The position numbers and the translations under genes are program-made. The notes beneath the pieces were generated by a model. It saw nothing but the letters and a program-made list of their open reading frames with translations, did no database searches and was not told where the DNA came from. 64,000 bases of DNA from Ptiloglossa arizonensis (taxonomy: Eukaryota; Arthropoda; Insecta; Hymenoptera; Colletidae): positions 30,031,043 through 30,095,042 of the forward strand of contig NC_135048.1 of NCBI RefSeq assembly GCF_051014685.1. Direction: 5' to 3'. Within the stretch, counting starts at the first letter, position 1; each line of letters starts with the position of its first letter. Shown piece by piece: positions 35,581 through 45,670 of this stretch.

Positions 35581-37269
35581 ACGAACAAATCCAATCTTTG
35601 GAATTAACTAACTTAAACTCCTCCAATCAACTCCGATCCCAATAGATCCGTCGTTTCTCCACGTAGATACACAAATTTCTATTTTCACCCGCGGCGCTGC
35701 GATCGATAAAATCCTCGAATATTCGAAGAGATGGCGTGCAGCGAGCGCGCGAAACACGTGAAAGGAGCTTCCGAACCGAGAATTTCTGCGCGTCGGAGGA
35801 AGCGTATTCGTTCCCGAATCGATTCGAGTCTCACCGCGAAGCTTTCAGGAGGGATGTAGCGGAGCGACGGGAGGGGGGGGGGGGGGGGGGGGGGGGAAAG
35901 CGGACAAAAAATCGTCGGTCATTCGTCCAGCAAATTGTTGGATCGTTGAGGCGACCCCCCAGAGGGCGGGGCGGGGGGAGCGGGGGTGGTTACCCTTCGA
36001 AGCTGGAGCGTAACCCGCGATAAGGTTTTCCATTTTCCTCGGCCCGTGGTCCCTCGGGTACACCGAGCTCCTCGCTAGCTAGGAGCCGGCTCGAGACTCT
36101 TGCAGCTTCCGCTTTTGAATTACGACCCGAAGATATCCGGCCGGTTACTCGAACGCGTCTACGCGCGGATATCACCCGCGGTATGTTCGAGCAGATGCGA
36201 GCGACCAGCTTTCTTTGGGGAAATTTTTCGAGCAGACACTCCGCCTCCGCGTCCTCGCGAGTCGTTCGTGAAATTTATGCCGTCGCTCGTATTTCTTTCC
36301 GGTGAAATTACTCGCCCGGCTGACATTTAGCCGCCAGCCCGCGCGACAACGTTCTACACGCGTATCGTACCCGCGCCGAAATTATGCCACGGATATGTAT
36401 TTATTTCGGTCTCGCGGGCACGATACAAGCGGAAGACGACGCTTTAATCGCCAACCGGGATACATTTACAGGGGAAACTGGGAAAAGAATTGTTGGAAAG
36501 TTCAGATTGTAATATCCAGTTTATTATAATATGCAGGGATCTCGCGTATCTAGTAGTATAGTTATTGTATATATAAGAATATAAAGTTCGAAGAAATGCG
36601 TATACAGTGATATGTCTTGATGCGAACGACGACAGGGTCGTGTGGTCTTTCTGACTCTGGACTTGGAACTCGACTAAAAAGAAAAGCCAAAAGAAAAATG
36701 GCCAAACCCTTGACCGCGTGGTGGACGACCCTTCAGTGCCAATATGGAGACAGTTCTTAAAACTGACATCGACATCTGGCACACTTAAGATCGTTGTTGC
36801 ATTCATTCCAACAAGAACGTTACGAGAACGAACTTTTATTTGTTTTGCTTTTATTTGTCGAGTTACACCCGGACGAATTATGCGATCGCGGTATTGTTCG
36901 ATCATGTGTATTCATTGCACGTCGATGGCTGTTTCTTCGAGTCGGTGTATTTAGAAAGGTAAGGATCTAACGTGCACTTTTGCAGGGAAGTTTCTTCTCG
37001 TTTTTTAACCTAGTAGTTTAGACTCGTCCTTGGAAGTATCGATGCATTATCGAAGGAAATGGAGAATAAGGATTTGGAACACGAAGGTCGAGTACTTTGT
37101 ATCGAATACTTTTGTGAGTATTCGAGACATGTGCATTGGGGATGTAGATTTTTCTTTAAGTTTATTTCATTTGTTAGTTTATGTAAGATTTCTAAAGCAG
37201 CTAGATTTGAACAGAATTCTTTAAGAGCACCCAAACTAATATCGAACTCTTCTGCACTTGTATGTTGAG
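35581..37269. other. unique DNA with poly-G, no gene seen
   Basis: CpG-rich at 35690-36470 and AT-rich after. A 153-codon minus frame at 36444-36905 has no recognised motif. No repeat structure apart from the poly-G run. Confidence 0.5.
35873..35896 (+). repeat. poly-G homopolymer, 24 bases
   Basis: An uninterrupted run of 24 G inside a GC-rich island. The exact length is uncertain because sequencing of long G runs is error-prone. Confidence 0.85.
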
Positions 37270-37479
37270 TGTTACATACACTCAAGATGTATGTAATTGG
37301 GAAGTAAATTCTTTTGCAAGTTCACTTCGTCCATAAATTGTATATAACTGGAATTATTTTTACATAAGTTTCATTTTAATCGAATTCCTTAAGAGCGCTC
37401 CAAGTAAAGATCGAACTCTCCCACTCTTTTATTACTCAAGACATCCGCAACGAGGGATTGAACCTTTCTTTCGAGTTTA
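37270..37479. repeat. degenerate edge of the 256 bp array
   Basis: Phrases such as AAGAGCGCTCCAAGTAAAGA echo the AAGAGCTCTTAAAGTAGAGC block of the next feature, so this appears to be an old, decayed unit. Confidence 0.5.
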
Positions 37480-38754
37480 CTTCGTTCGTGACTTGTGCAC
37501 AATTATCTTAAAATTACTCTAATTTCGACAATCTTCCCGAAGAGCTCTTAAAGTAGAGCTCGAGACACAGGAGACACTTGGTTACTTTCAACGAAATATT
37601 TACTCGTGCGTTAAAAATAAGGTGGAAATCTAACACACCTCAACGAGAAGAGAATTTGAACCAATCGTGATCCTCGCTACTAACGCGCGCTACATTTCAA
37701 AGACATCCGGTATTTAGCAGAGGTACATACTTCGTCCGTGACTTGTGCAGAATTACAATTATCTTAAAAGTACTTTAATTTCGACAATCTTCCCGAAGAG
37801 CTCTTAAAGTAGAGCTCGAGACACAGGAGACGCTCGGTTACTTTCAACGAAATATTTACTCGTGCGTTAAAAATAAGGTGGAAATCTAACACACCTCAAC
37901 GAGAAGAGAATTTTAACCAATCGTGATCCTCGCTACTAACGCGCGCTACATTTCAAAGACATCCGGTATATAGCAGAGGTACATACTTCGTCCGTGACTT
38001 GTGCAGAATTACAATTATCTTAAAATTACTCTAATTTCGACAATCTTCCCGAAGAGCTCTTAAAGTAGAGCTCGAGACACAGGAGACACTCCGTTACTTT
38101 CAACGAAATATTTACTCGTGCGTTAAAAATAAGGTGGAAATCTAACACACCTCAACGAGAAGAGAATTTGAACCAATCGTGATCCTCGCTACTAACGCGC
38201 GGTACATTTCAAAGACATCCGGTATATAGCAGAGGTACATACTTCGTCCGTGACTTGTGCAGAATTACAATTATCTTAAAATTACTCTAATTTCGACAAT
38301 CTTCCCGAAGAGCTCTTAAAGTAGAGCTCGAGACACAGGAGACACTCCGTTACTTTCAACGAAATATTTACTCGTGCGTTAAAAATAAGGTGGAAATCTA
38401 ACACACCTCAACGAGAAGAGAATTTGAACCAATCGTGATCCTCGCTATTAACGCGCGCTACATTTCAAAGACATCCGGTATATAGCAGAGGTACATACTT
38501 CGTCCGTGACTTGTGCAGAATTACAATTATCTTAAAATTACTCTAATTTCGACAATCTTCCCGAAGAGCTCTTAAAGTAGAGCTCGAGACACAGGAGACA
38601 CTCCGTTACTTTCAACGAAATATTTACTCGTGCGTTAAAAATAAGGTGGAAATCTAACACACCTCAACGAGAAGAGAATTTGAACCAATCGTGATCCTCG
38701 CTATTAACGCGCGCTACATTTCAAAGACATCCGGTATATAGCAAAGGTACATAG
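37480..38754. repeat. highly homogeneous 256 bp tandem array, five copies
   Basis: The anchor CTTCGTCCGTGACTTGTGC falls at 37730, 37986, 38242 and 38498, exactly 256 bases apart. A first copy at 37480 has TTCGTTCGTG and is 250 bases long. Copies three to five differ at only a few sites. Units contain AAGAGCTCTTAAAGTAGAGC, a near-palindrome around AGCTCT, and GCGTTAAAAATAAGGTGGAA. Near-identity implies recent expansion or homogenisation. Confidence 0.97.
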
Positions 38755-40094
38755 GTTCGTGTTCCACGTGAAAATACGCAAGAACGAATCAAGAACGAAT
38801 CGCGCTCGGCGAAGGACTATGACCGCCGTCACGGCCAGCAGGACCTACTTTCGAGAGTAAATCGAGTTCCGGTGGATGGTCCCGATTGGTCGCGTTTTAT
38901 CATATTTTATTATACACGGGGGATCGTTTCTCCGTGATACTCGTCGGCTCGTTCTCACAGCGACCGATAGAGTCCTCTACTATTCCCTCGACGATATTTA
39001 CCGATCGACCGAATCGTTCTTCCATCGATTTCGATCATGTGTTATCGTCAGCTTACACGATCGTTTTCACTCCTTAAGTAATATTTGTTTTTTACAACAG
39101 GTTGCTCGATAAGTTGCTCAATAAGTCGTTCGATAAGAAATGGATCTATCAGATTCGTCGTTCTATTTTCCCAAAGAGGGTACTACTCTTTGTGTAAAGC
39201 TTCATATAAATCTGTCGATTCATTCTTATACATTTACACTTGTTCAAAGTCAAAGTGTCACACTATTTCTCTACAATGGAAAAAAACGACGAAACTTATC
39301 GAACAAACTAGTACATTCACCTTCAAACATTCCTATCCCCAGACACCGGAGAAGAGTTACCTTCTCTTTGATATTTCGAAACATTTTTGAGAAACGCAAT
39401 CGGCTGACGATGGAAAAAAAGAAAAAAAAAACGCGTTCCTCGAAACCGAACCGAACCTCGCGCGCGCGCGCGTTCCGTGGTGTTTGCAGATTCGGTAAAC
39501 GATCGACAGATTGAATTTTCCTAACTGGAACAACGAGTACAAACGTTTTCGCGGAACGTTTTGCAGCGTGAAACGCGTCGTCGAATTCCCGCTGATCCGA
39601 GCGCGCGAGCGATTTCGAAAAAAAATTCAGCGCGCGCGCGTACACGCGTTTAACGATTCATTGGGAATTATTCGGACGAAAAGTCGCGCCTGCGAATCGG
39701 GGCGGGAGTTTCGTATAGTCGCGGCTACGCGTACGTTAAATCCAGTCGCGCGTCACGCCGATTATGTTTTCACCGTCCTATAATTAGAGCCGAGAGTGGG
39801 TTACCACCGAGTTCAGCTACATTAAATATCGGCCGAAATACGATCGCACGGGGAATTGAACTCTCAATCCGGAATCGACGGGGGAGAATTCGCCGCGTGA
39901 CACTCGATTACGACGATGGGGGATTATCGACCGTTCGGGAGGGGAAGGTCTGGGTTACAACCAGCAGAAAAGGGCGGGTCAGTGAAACCGTTCGCGGATC
40001 AACGAATTCGATGCTTTGTTAAGAACAGTGCACGCGGTTCGAGTTACGTTCGACGGGGGGAGAATTCGAGCGATGAAATTCGATAGTAAAAGTC
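38755..40094. other. unique DNA, CpG-rich to the right, no gene seen
   Basis: AT-rich at 39060-39400, then CpG-rich with alternating CG tracts near 39460 and 39632. Overlapping frames of 124 codons on both strands carry no recognised family. Confidence 0.48.
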
Positions 40095-41290
40095 GGAGTT
40101 GACGGATGTAGTTCGACGGAGGAATGTGTTGGCCGTTCAAGGTCATTGGGCTGATCACTCCTATCGTGTCGAGTGTCGTGTTTTCCGTATGTCAGGGTTT
40201 ATATGTACGACAGTCGGTGTCTATTTTTCGTGGAAAAGGAATGATGGACGTTTTGAGACAAAATTTAAAAATACTAATCTGATTTAAATAATTTACGCGG
40301 GGGAAGAATGTTTTGATCGTTCAAGGTCATCGAGCTGATCACTCCTATCGTGTCGAGTGTCGTGTTTTCCGTATGTCATTGTTTATGTGTACGACACTCG
40401 GTTTCTATTTTTCGTGGAAAAGGAATGATAGACGTTTTGAGACAAAATTTAAAAATACAAATGTGACTTGAATTATTTACGCGGGGGAAGAATGTTTTGA
40501 TTGTTCAAGGTCATCGAGCTGATCATTCCGATCGTGTCGAGTGTTGTGTTTTCCGTATGTCCCCGTTTATAAATACGACACTCGGTATTTTTCGTTAAAA
40601 AGAAATGATGGGTACTTCAAGATCAAAATTTAAAAGTACTATTTTAAAGAATTTACGTGAGGGAAGAAAGTTTTGGCTGTTCAAGGTCATCGAGCTAATC
40701 GTCCTCCACCGTGTCGAGTGTTGTGTTTTCCGTATGTCTCCGTTTATAAGTACAACACTCGGTATTCTTCGTAGAAAAAAGAGCAGTAGACAATTCGAGA
40801 TAAAGTACAAAAGTACAAGTTCAATTTAAAGGATTTACGCAGGGAAAGAAAGTTTCGTATCAAAAGTCCAAGTCCGACTTACGTGGGGAAAGAAAGTTTT
40901 GGTCGTTCAAGGTCATCGAGCTAATCGTCCCCAACCGTGGCGAGTATCGTATTTTTCGAATGTCCCCGTTTATAAGTACGTGACTCGGTATGTTTCGTTG
41001 AAGAGAAATAATGGGTGTTTCGAGATCAAATTTAAAAGCACCGTTTTAAAGAATTTACGTGAGGGAAGAAAGTTTTGACCGTTCAAGGTCATCCAACTAA
41101 TCGTCCTCCACCGTGTCGAGTGTCGGGTTTTCCGTATATCCCCGTTTATAAGTACGTGATTTGGAATTTTTCCTTAAAAAAAAAGAACGCTAGTTGTTTC
41201 GAGATAAAATTCAAAGGTACAAGTCCAGCTTAAAGAATTTACGTGTGTGATGAATGTTTTGGCCGTTCAAGGTTTCTATGCAACCTCGTT
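40095..41290 (+). repeat. tandem array, ~184 bp unit, seven copies, with TCAAGGTCA and a covarying dyad
   Basis: Units start GTTTTGGCCGTTCAAGGTCA and continue through CGAGCTGATC, a CGAGTGTCGT...ACGACACTCG dyad with TTTTCCGTATGTCC between its arms, and a GAATTTACG(T/C)G block. Half-sites are at 40137, 40321, 40505, 40681, 40907 and 41083. The seventh copy near 41268 has lost the site (TCAAGGTTT). Copies five to seven are more diverged. Confidence 0.94.
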
Positions 41291-42146
41291 TATAAGTATC
41301 AGAACACTTGGTATTTTTTTTAAAAAAGTTGTGAAAATACGGTTTTCATTGCACAGGTCATATTTACGTCGTTAATACGACTTTTCCAATGTAACATTTT
41401 TAATATTATTCTCAAGAATATAAACTATTGTTTCATATATAAAAAATCTCGATCCTTTCCCCATCGCAAAGCTAACCTCTATAACGCACGTCGCTTCAAC
41501 GGTTCCGCGCTCAACAGTCACCTACTTCTTTTCCAACGTAAAATTTCAAACGGAAGAATATTTCTTCGATCGTTCCGAAAAATTAAAATTTTACAGTCAA
41601 CTTCGGTAAGTATCTCGATACTTCTACACGAAAGTATACTACACGCGGTGTCTCGCGGACAAGATTCTAACCTCGCGTTATCCCACTTCCATCTACACCG
41701 ATAAAAAAACAATTTCAATCCTCTCACTCGAGAAGAACAATTTTATTCATAAATCCAGAAACATCTACCCTGTGGATGTCGACGTATAATCGTCGTATCC
41801 CGGAATTTAGCGTTCCACGAAATTTTTCAAGTTTCGATTTTAATACGACTTGGTTGAAACGTGAAATAAAAATAAAAATAGATACGGAAAAAATAGTGGT
41901 AATTGAAAATTCCGGTGATTACGTGATGACGTAGTCTAAAAAGAAAAAAAAATTCTTCCGTAACTGTTACAAAAATTCCGTTCGAACCATCCGGCGAAGG
42001 TACCGGATCAAACGATCGGTAGGAAAACGCGGGAAACGGGCCGGTGGAAATGAAGGAAAGACAATGTGTAAAAAGACGGTTAGCAGGGTTATTCGATGAG
42101 AGTCTCGGTTGCGGCGCGTATCGCGCTTAATAATCCAGCCAGTTAG
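41291..42146. other. unique DNA, no gene seen
   Basis: AT-rich to 41950, then GC-rich toward the candidate exon. Nothing recognised. Confidence 0.5.
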
Positions 42147-42236
42147 CTAACGCGGCTCGTGTATAACGCGAAGTCGCCGCAAAGGACTAAGAATAAGCGA
42201 GCCTCGATAAATCACCGTGCGCGAGTTCTCATAGTC
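42147..42236 (-). CDS. possible terminal exon of the unidentified minus-strand gene
   Basis: On the minus strand the sequence just upstream is pyrimidine-rich and ends CTCTTTTGTTGACAG, a good 3' splice site. It is followed by 29 open codons beginning DYENSRTVIYRG and a TAG at 42149-42147. It would join in phase 0 to a possible donor GTTAAG at 42297, making a 61-base intron of normal insect size. The donor is weak and the peptide matches nothing I know. The alternative is that the upstream exon reads straight through to its own stop at 42229. Confidence 0.2.
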   Translation of the reverse strand, partial: DYENSRTVIYRGSLILSPLRRLRVIHEPR

Positions 42237-42297
42237 CTGTCAACAAAAGAGGCAGAGCCCGCGGGATGGTCTTAGGCCACCGTTCCCCCGGCTTAAC

Positions 42298-42543
42298 GGC
42301 GTAGTCCTTGTGAGTGGCCGCAGCCTCTTCCCGCTGTCCTCCTCCCGCCGACGGGGACAGTTCCTTGGGTTTCTCTCGGTCGAGCTCTCTCTGTATTTGG
42401 CGTTGGTTTGTTGAAGCTATAAGGGGCCTGCAGGGAGGACAGAAGGGCAGCGGCAAGGAGTTGTCGACACTGAAGAAATAATGGTGCCCGTCCAAGTCGG
42501 AGGAGCACGTCCCGGCCGTGCCGTAGTCCTCGCCAAAATAAGA
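42298..42543 (-). CDS. candidate coding exon, unknown protein
   Basis: The frame is open from 42564 to a stop at 42229. Codon third positions are mostly G or C and the translation has a protein-like mix, with SYFGEDYGTAG early, DLDGHHYFFSVDNSLPL in the middle and QRQIQRELDREKPKELSP later, the last stretch charged and possibly helical. I place the start after a CAG at 42544 because it keeps phase 0 with the donor of the exon at 44515. The upstream pyrimidine tract is poor, so this boundary is uncertain. The 3' end is set at the GTTAAG donor at 42297. There is no ATG in frame, so it would be internal. Other frames are also partly open here, which is the main argument against it. I recognise no family. 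Confidence 0.3.
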
Positions 42544-42564
42544 CTGCCCCGGACTCCGTTTATT

Positions 42565-43009
42565 CTACCGCTGTCCAGGCCTTCTACCCCGAAAGGATAA
42601 ATGCTTTCTACCCGGTCGCTTTATGAACAGACCTAAGTCCTATGCCGCCACTACTGGAATCCCTCGGCCCGTGGGCCGAGCTACGCCCGGCTGACGTACA
42701 ACAACGTCGATCGCTCCTCGAATTATCTCGTAATCGTGGCGAGATAACACGACGATCGACAGCCTCGGTGAACGAGCCGCGATCCAAGCCACGGTAACAC
42801 CAACGATTCGCGCGAGGAGCCGAACTTCTTCGATATCGGTTGGACTGCGTTTGACGGGACCGGCCACGGAGTCAGGCTGCTCGGGGAAATAAACTTCCGT
42901 GGCTGACGCGTTCACCGTGGCTATCCAATTTGGTGTATAGGTTCGGGACACGTACTGTCATCTCGCGCGACTCGGAGCTCTCGCTGCAGAAATATTTCTT
43001 TCGGAAGTT
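42565..43009. other. GC-rich DNA between candidate exon and array
   Basis: A 103-codon minus frame at 42640-42951 opens with an ATG and contains WIATVNASATEVYFPEQP. It has no recognised domain or splice context. I leave it uncalled. Confidence 0.35.
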
Positions 43010-43880
43010 TTTTCAAGGAACTTGGTCCGAGTTAGATTCCGGTTTGATTGTGGGTAGTAGGAGAGGTCTAACGGTTGAATAACTTTTCTTTGGAAAGTTT
43101 AGGTAAATTGAAGTGAGTTAGATCTGGGTTAGATTGTGGATTCTAGGAGAGGGCTATCTGGTAATTAAGTCTTCTTTGGAAAGTTTACGTAAATTTAAGT
43201 GAGTTAGGTCTGGGTTGGATTGTGGATTTTAGGAGAGGGCTATCTGGTAATTAAGTCTTCTTTGGAAAGTTTACGTAAATTGAAGTAAGTTAGGTCTGGG
43301 TTGGTTCGTGGATTCTAAGAGAGGGCTATCTGGTAATTAAGTTTTCTTTGGAAAGTTTAGGTAAATTGAACTAAGTTAGTTCTGGGTTAGATTGTGGATA
43401 GTAGAAAAGGTCTATCTGTTAAATAAGTTTTCTTTGGAAAATTTATGTAAACTGAACCGAGTCAGGTTTGGGATAGATTGTGAAATCTAGGAGAGATATA
43501 TATAAAATAAATTTTCTTTGGAAAGTTTATGTAAATTAAACTGAGTTAGTTCTGGATTAAATTGTGGATAGTAAAAAATGTCTATCTGTGAAATAAGTTT
43601 TCTTTAGAATATTTATGTAAACTGAACTAAGTTAGGTCTGGGCTAAGTCTGGGTTAGGTCTGGGTTAGGTCTGGGTTAGGTCTGGGTTAGGTTGTGGATT
43701 CTAGAAGAGATGTAAGTTAAATAAATTTTCTTTGGAAAATTTACGTAAATTAAACTAAGTTAGTTCTGGGTTAAATTGTGAACTCCAGGAGAGGTCTATC
43801 TCTAAAGTAACATTTCATTCGAAACTTTCTTTACAAAAGTTGATCTAGATTAAGTCTGGCTCAGACTATGGAGTTTGGAA
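43010..43880 (+). repeat. 86 bp tandem array rich in TTAGGTCTGGG, about nine units
   Basis: The anchor TCTTTGGAAAGTTTA or a close variant falls at 43087, 43173, 43259, 43345, 43431, 43515, 43601 and 43729. Spacing is 86 bases except 84 once and 128 where an 11-base motif expanded. Each unit includes GAGTTAGGTCTGGGTTAGAT or a variant. Units decay to the right. Confidence 0.95.
43632..43691 (+). repeat. interstitial TTAGGTCTGGG telomere-like run
   Basis: Five 11-base units start at 43632, 43643 (CTAAGTCTGGG), 43654, 43665 and 43676, and a TTAGG follows at 43687. It sits inside one unit of the 86 bp array. TTAGG is the common insect telomere repeat. I recall 11-base variants of this form reported as hymenopteran telomere motifs, but cannot check that here. 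Confidence 0.9.
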
Positions 43881-44514
43881 GATATCTATTCACAAAAGAA
43901 TAATTTTCCTTAACTTTCTCTAGAAAAGATCACCTAGATTAATTCTCTATTACACGATGCATTAGAAACTTCCCTCGATAAACACAAATTTTCGAAACTT
44001 ACCCTACAAAACTTGCTCCATCCTAGTTCCAAATTAGATCGTAAACCCTATACAAGTCTAGCCACAAATTAACATTTCTTTCAAAAGTTACTTCACGAAA
44101 GATGACCTAGATTAAGCTTACTACCGTACACTAAAGAAGTCTATCTATCCAACACTTCTTTCGAAATATTCTTCACCTAAATTTCTCAAGCTTAAGTCTA
44201 TTACTATTCGTGAACATCTCGGAGGTCTCCACAAAAAATTTCCTTCGACATAAATACAATTGCCGTACTATTCCGCGTGAAAAAGTGTTGATAATCGCGA
44301 GGTCGTTAACGAAGCGAACGTTCCACGAAAGAACGTTCCAAAACGTCTGGCACGGCGTAATAATTACACGAATCGTCGCAATACGGTTTGATGCATTAAC
44401 CTGAAAGCCGTGTTTATCTTAAACAGTCGCAACAGAACGGGTAGAGTGGGAGGAACGAGCGCCAGGACGGAGGCTGCAAAAAGGTAACCGGCCAGGGGAC
44501 AGGCCGGAGATTAC
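43881..44514. other. AT-rich DNA, decayed array edge
   Basis: Segments such as AAAAGATCACCTAGATTAAG and AATTTTCCTTAACTTTCT suggest heavily diverged units of the preceding array to about 44220. After that the DNA is unique and nothing was recognised. Confidence 0.45.
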
Positions 44515-44675
44515 CTCTCGCTGCATCTCGATTACGAGGTAGTCCTCCCACATCGGGAACTCTCTCCTTCTGCTTATCCTCGCCCTGGGGGGTTCCCCTT
44601 TGAAGCCCGACTCATCTACAATCGCAATCTCGTCGTGCGATCTCTTGCTCTCGGACGGTCCACGGACGTCGGAGG
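44515..44675 (-). CDS. candidate coding exon, unknown protein
   Basis: On the minus strand a frame open from about 44733 ends at CAGCGAGAG/GTAATC, a good 5' splice site at 44514. First codon positions are rich in purines and third positions in G or C, the pattern of coding DNA. The peptide includes SKRSHDEIAIVDESGFKGEP and ends MWEDYLVIEMQRE. The last 13 codons begin with an ATG at 44553, so this could also be a first coding exon with an upstream leader. The 5' boundary is set at a CAG (44676) with a weak pyrimidine tract. The donor is phase 0 and agrees with the candidate exon at 42543. The family is unknown; signal-less, soluble-looking sequence. Confidence 0.3.
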
Positions 44676-45189
44676 CTGTCTTTCGTGTCGCAATATGCGC
44701 GGATATTAATATCGCCCGGGACAAATTACGCAATAATTAGGTATCGAGGCGGACGAAGGCTAACGTCGATACCAAATTCATTAATTTCCCGTTTGAACCG
44801 CGTCTGGCCGCCCGGCGGGCGTTCAAAGTGTCGAACGTCGGGGATTATTAAAGATCATTCGGGGCTTGTAAAGTATACTCCGGGCTCGGTGATTGACGTT
44901 TTACGCGGCGAGGGACTACATTTTCGCGGACCGCTTATCAACATCGATGAGAAGTAATAATTTTCCTTTGTTTTTCTTTTTTTTCTTCTTTTCTTTTCTT
45001 TTTTTTTTTTTTTGCTTTTTCTTTCAGACCGAGAACGACATCGCGGGGTTCGTTGTCAAGAAATTATTGCCCGATTCGCGTTGTAACGATGAAACGTTAC
45101 AACGCGTTATGTGTTTAATTAAAATCGATATTCGATTTGTGAATCTTGGCGATGAAACGTACCTTTCGACGTCGTTTTAACGGTGAATT
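44676..45189. other. GC-rich then poly-T, with hairpin
   Basis: The block 44690-44850 is GC-rich with ATAATTAGG and CATTAATTTCCC, homeodomain-type motifs. A T-rich run fills 44961-45027 and ends CTTTCAG, which resembles a plus-strand 3' splice site. A 50-codon frame follows, but it contains a perfect 12-bp hairpin and merges into a repeat, so I do not call it a gene. Confidence 0.4.
45077..45106. other. perfect 12-bp stem hairpin
   Basis: The arms CGCGTTGTAACG and CGTTACAACGCG pair perfectly over a six-base loop ATGAAA. Confidence 0.75.
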
Positions 45190-45670
45190 GTAACGACAAT
45201 TTTTGTCTCGATTGCGTCGTTGAAGATTCTGTTCTTTTTTTTTTTTTTTTGGGGAAGTTTTACATTTCGTGGATATCGCCATACGGTGGAAAATGGTACT
45301 CGTTGTTGACATCGTGCAAGGGCAAATTGATGACAGTTCTTTCATCTCGTTACGTCGTTGAAGATTTTTCTTTTCTACGGAAGTTTTAAGTTTCATGTTG
45401 TCGTGATAAAGAACGATACTCGTTGTTGACGTTTTGAGAAGTTTTGTGAAGTTGTGAAGTTTTAAGTTTCACGAATATCGTAATAAAGAACGATACTCGT
45501 TGTTGACGTTTCGAGAAGTTTTGTGAAGTTTTAAGTTTCACGAATATCGTAAAAGGAACAATACCGGTTGTTGACGTTCTAACGATAAAACAATGACAAT
45601 TTTTGTTCGATTGTGTCGTCGAAGATTCTTCTTTTCATCGAAGTTTCGAATTTCACGAATATCGCAACAG
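45190..45670 (+). repeat. irregular tandem array, ~70-140 bp unit
   Basis: Repeats of GAACGATACTCGTTGTTGAC, GAAGTTTTAAGTTTCACGAA and TCGTTGAAGATTCTTCTTTT occur in about five partly overlapping copies. A poly-T run lies at 45235-45250. Confidence 0.85.

Noticed and set aside
37480..38754. Regular direct repeats resembling a CRISPR array
   Set aside because: Units are 256 bases without distinct spacers, in an insect genome; all arrays in the window are head-to-tail minisatellites.
45028..45180. Plus-strand acceptor-like CTTTCAG followed by a 50-codon frame
   Set aside because: The frame contains a perfect 12-base hairpin and ends in a repeat array; the nearest upstream donor does not give a consistent frame.
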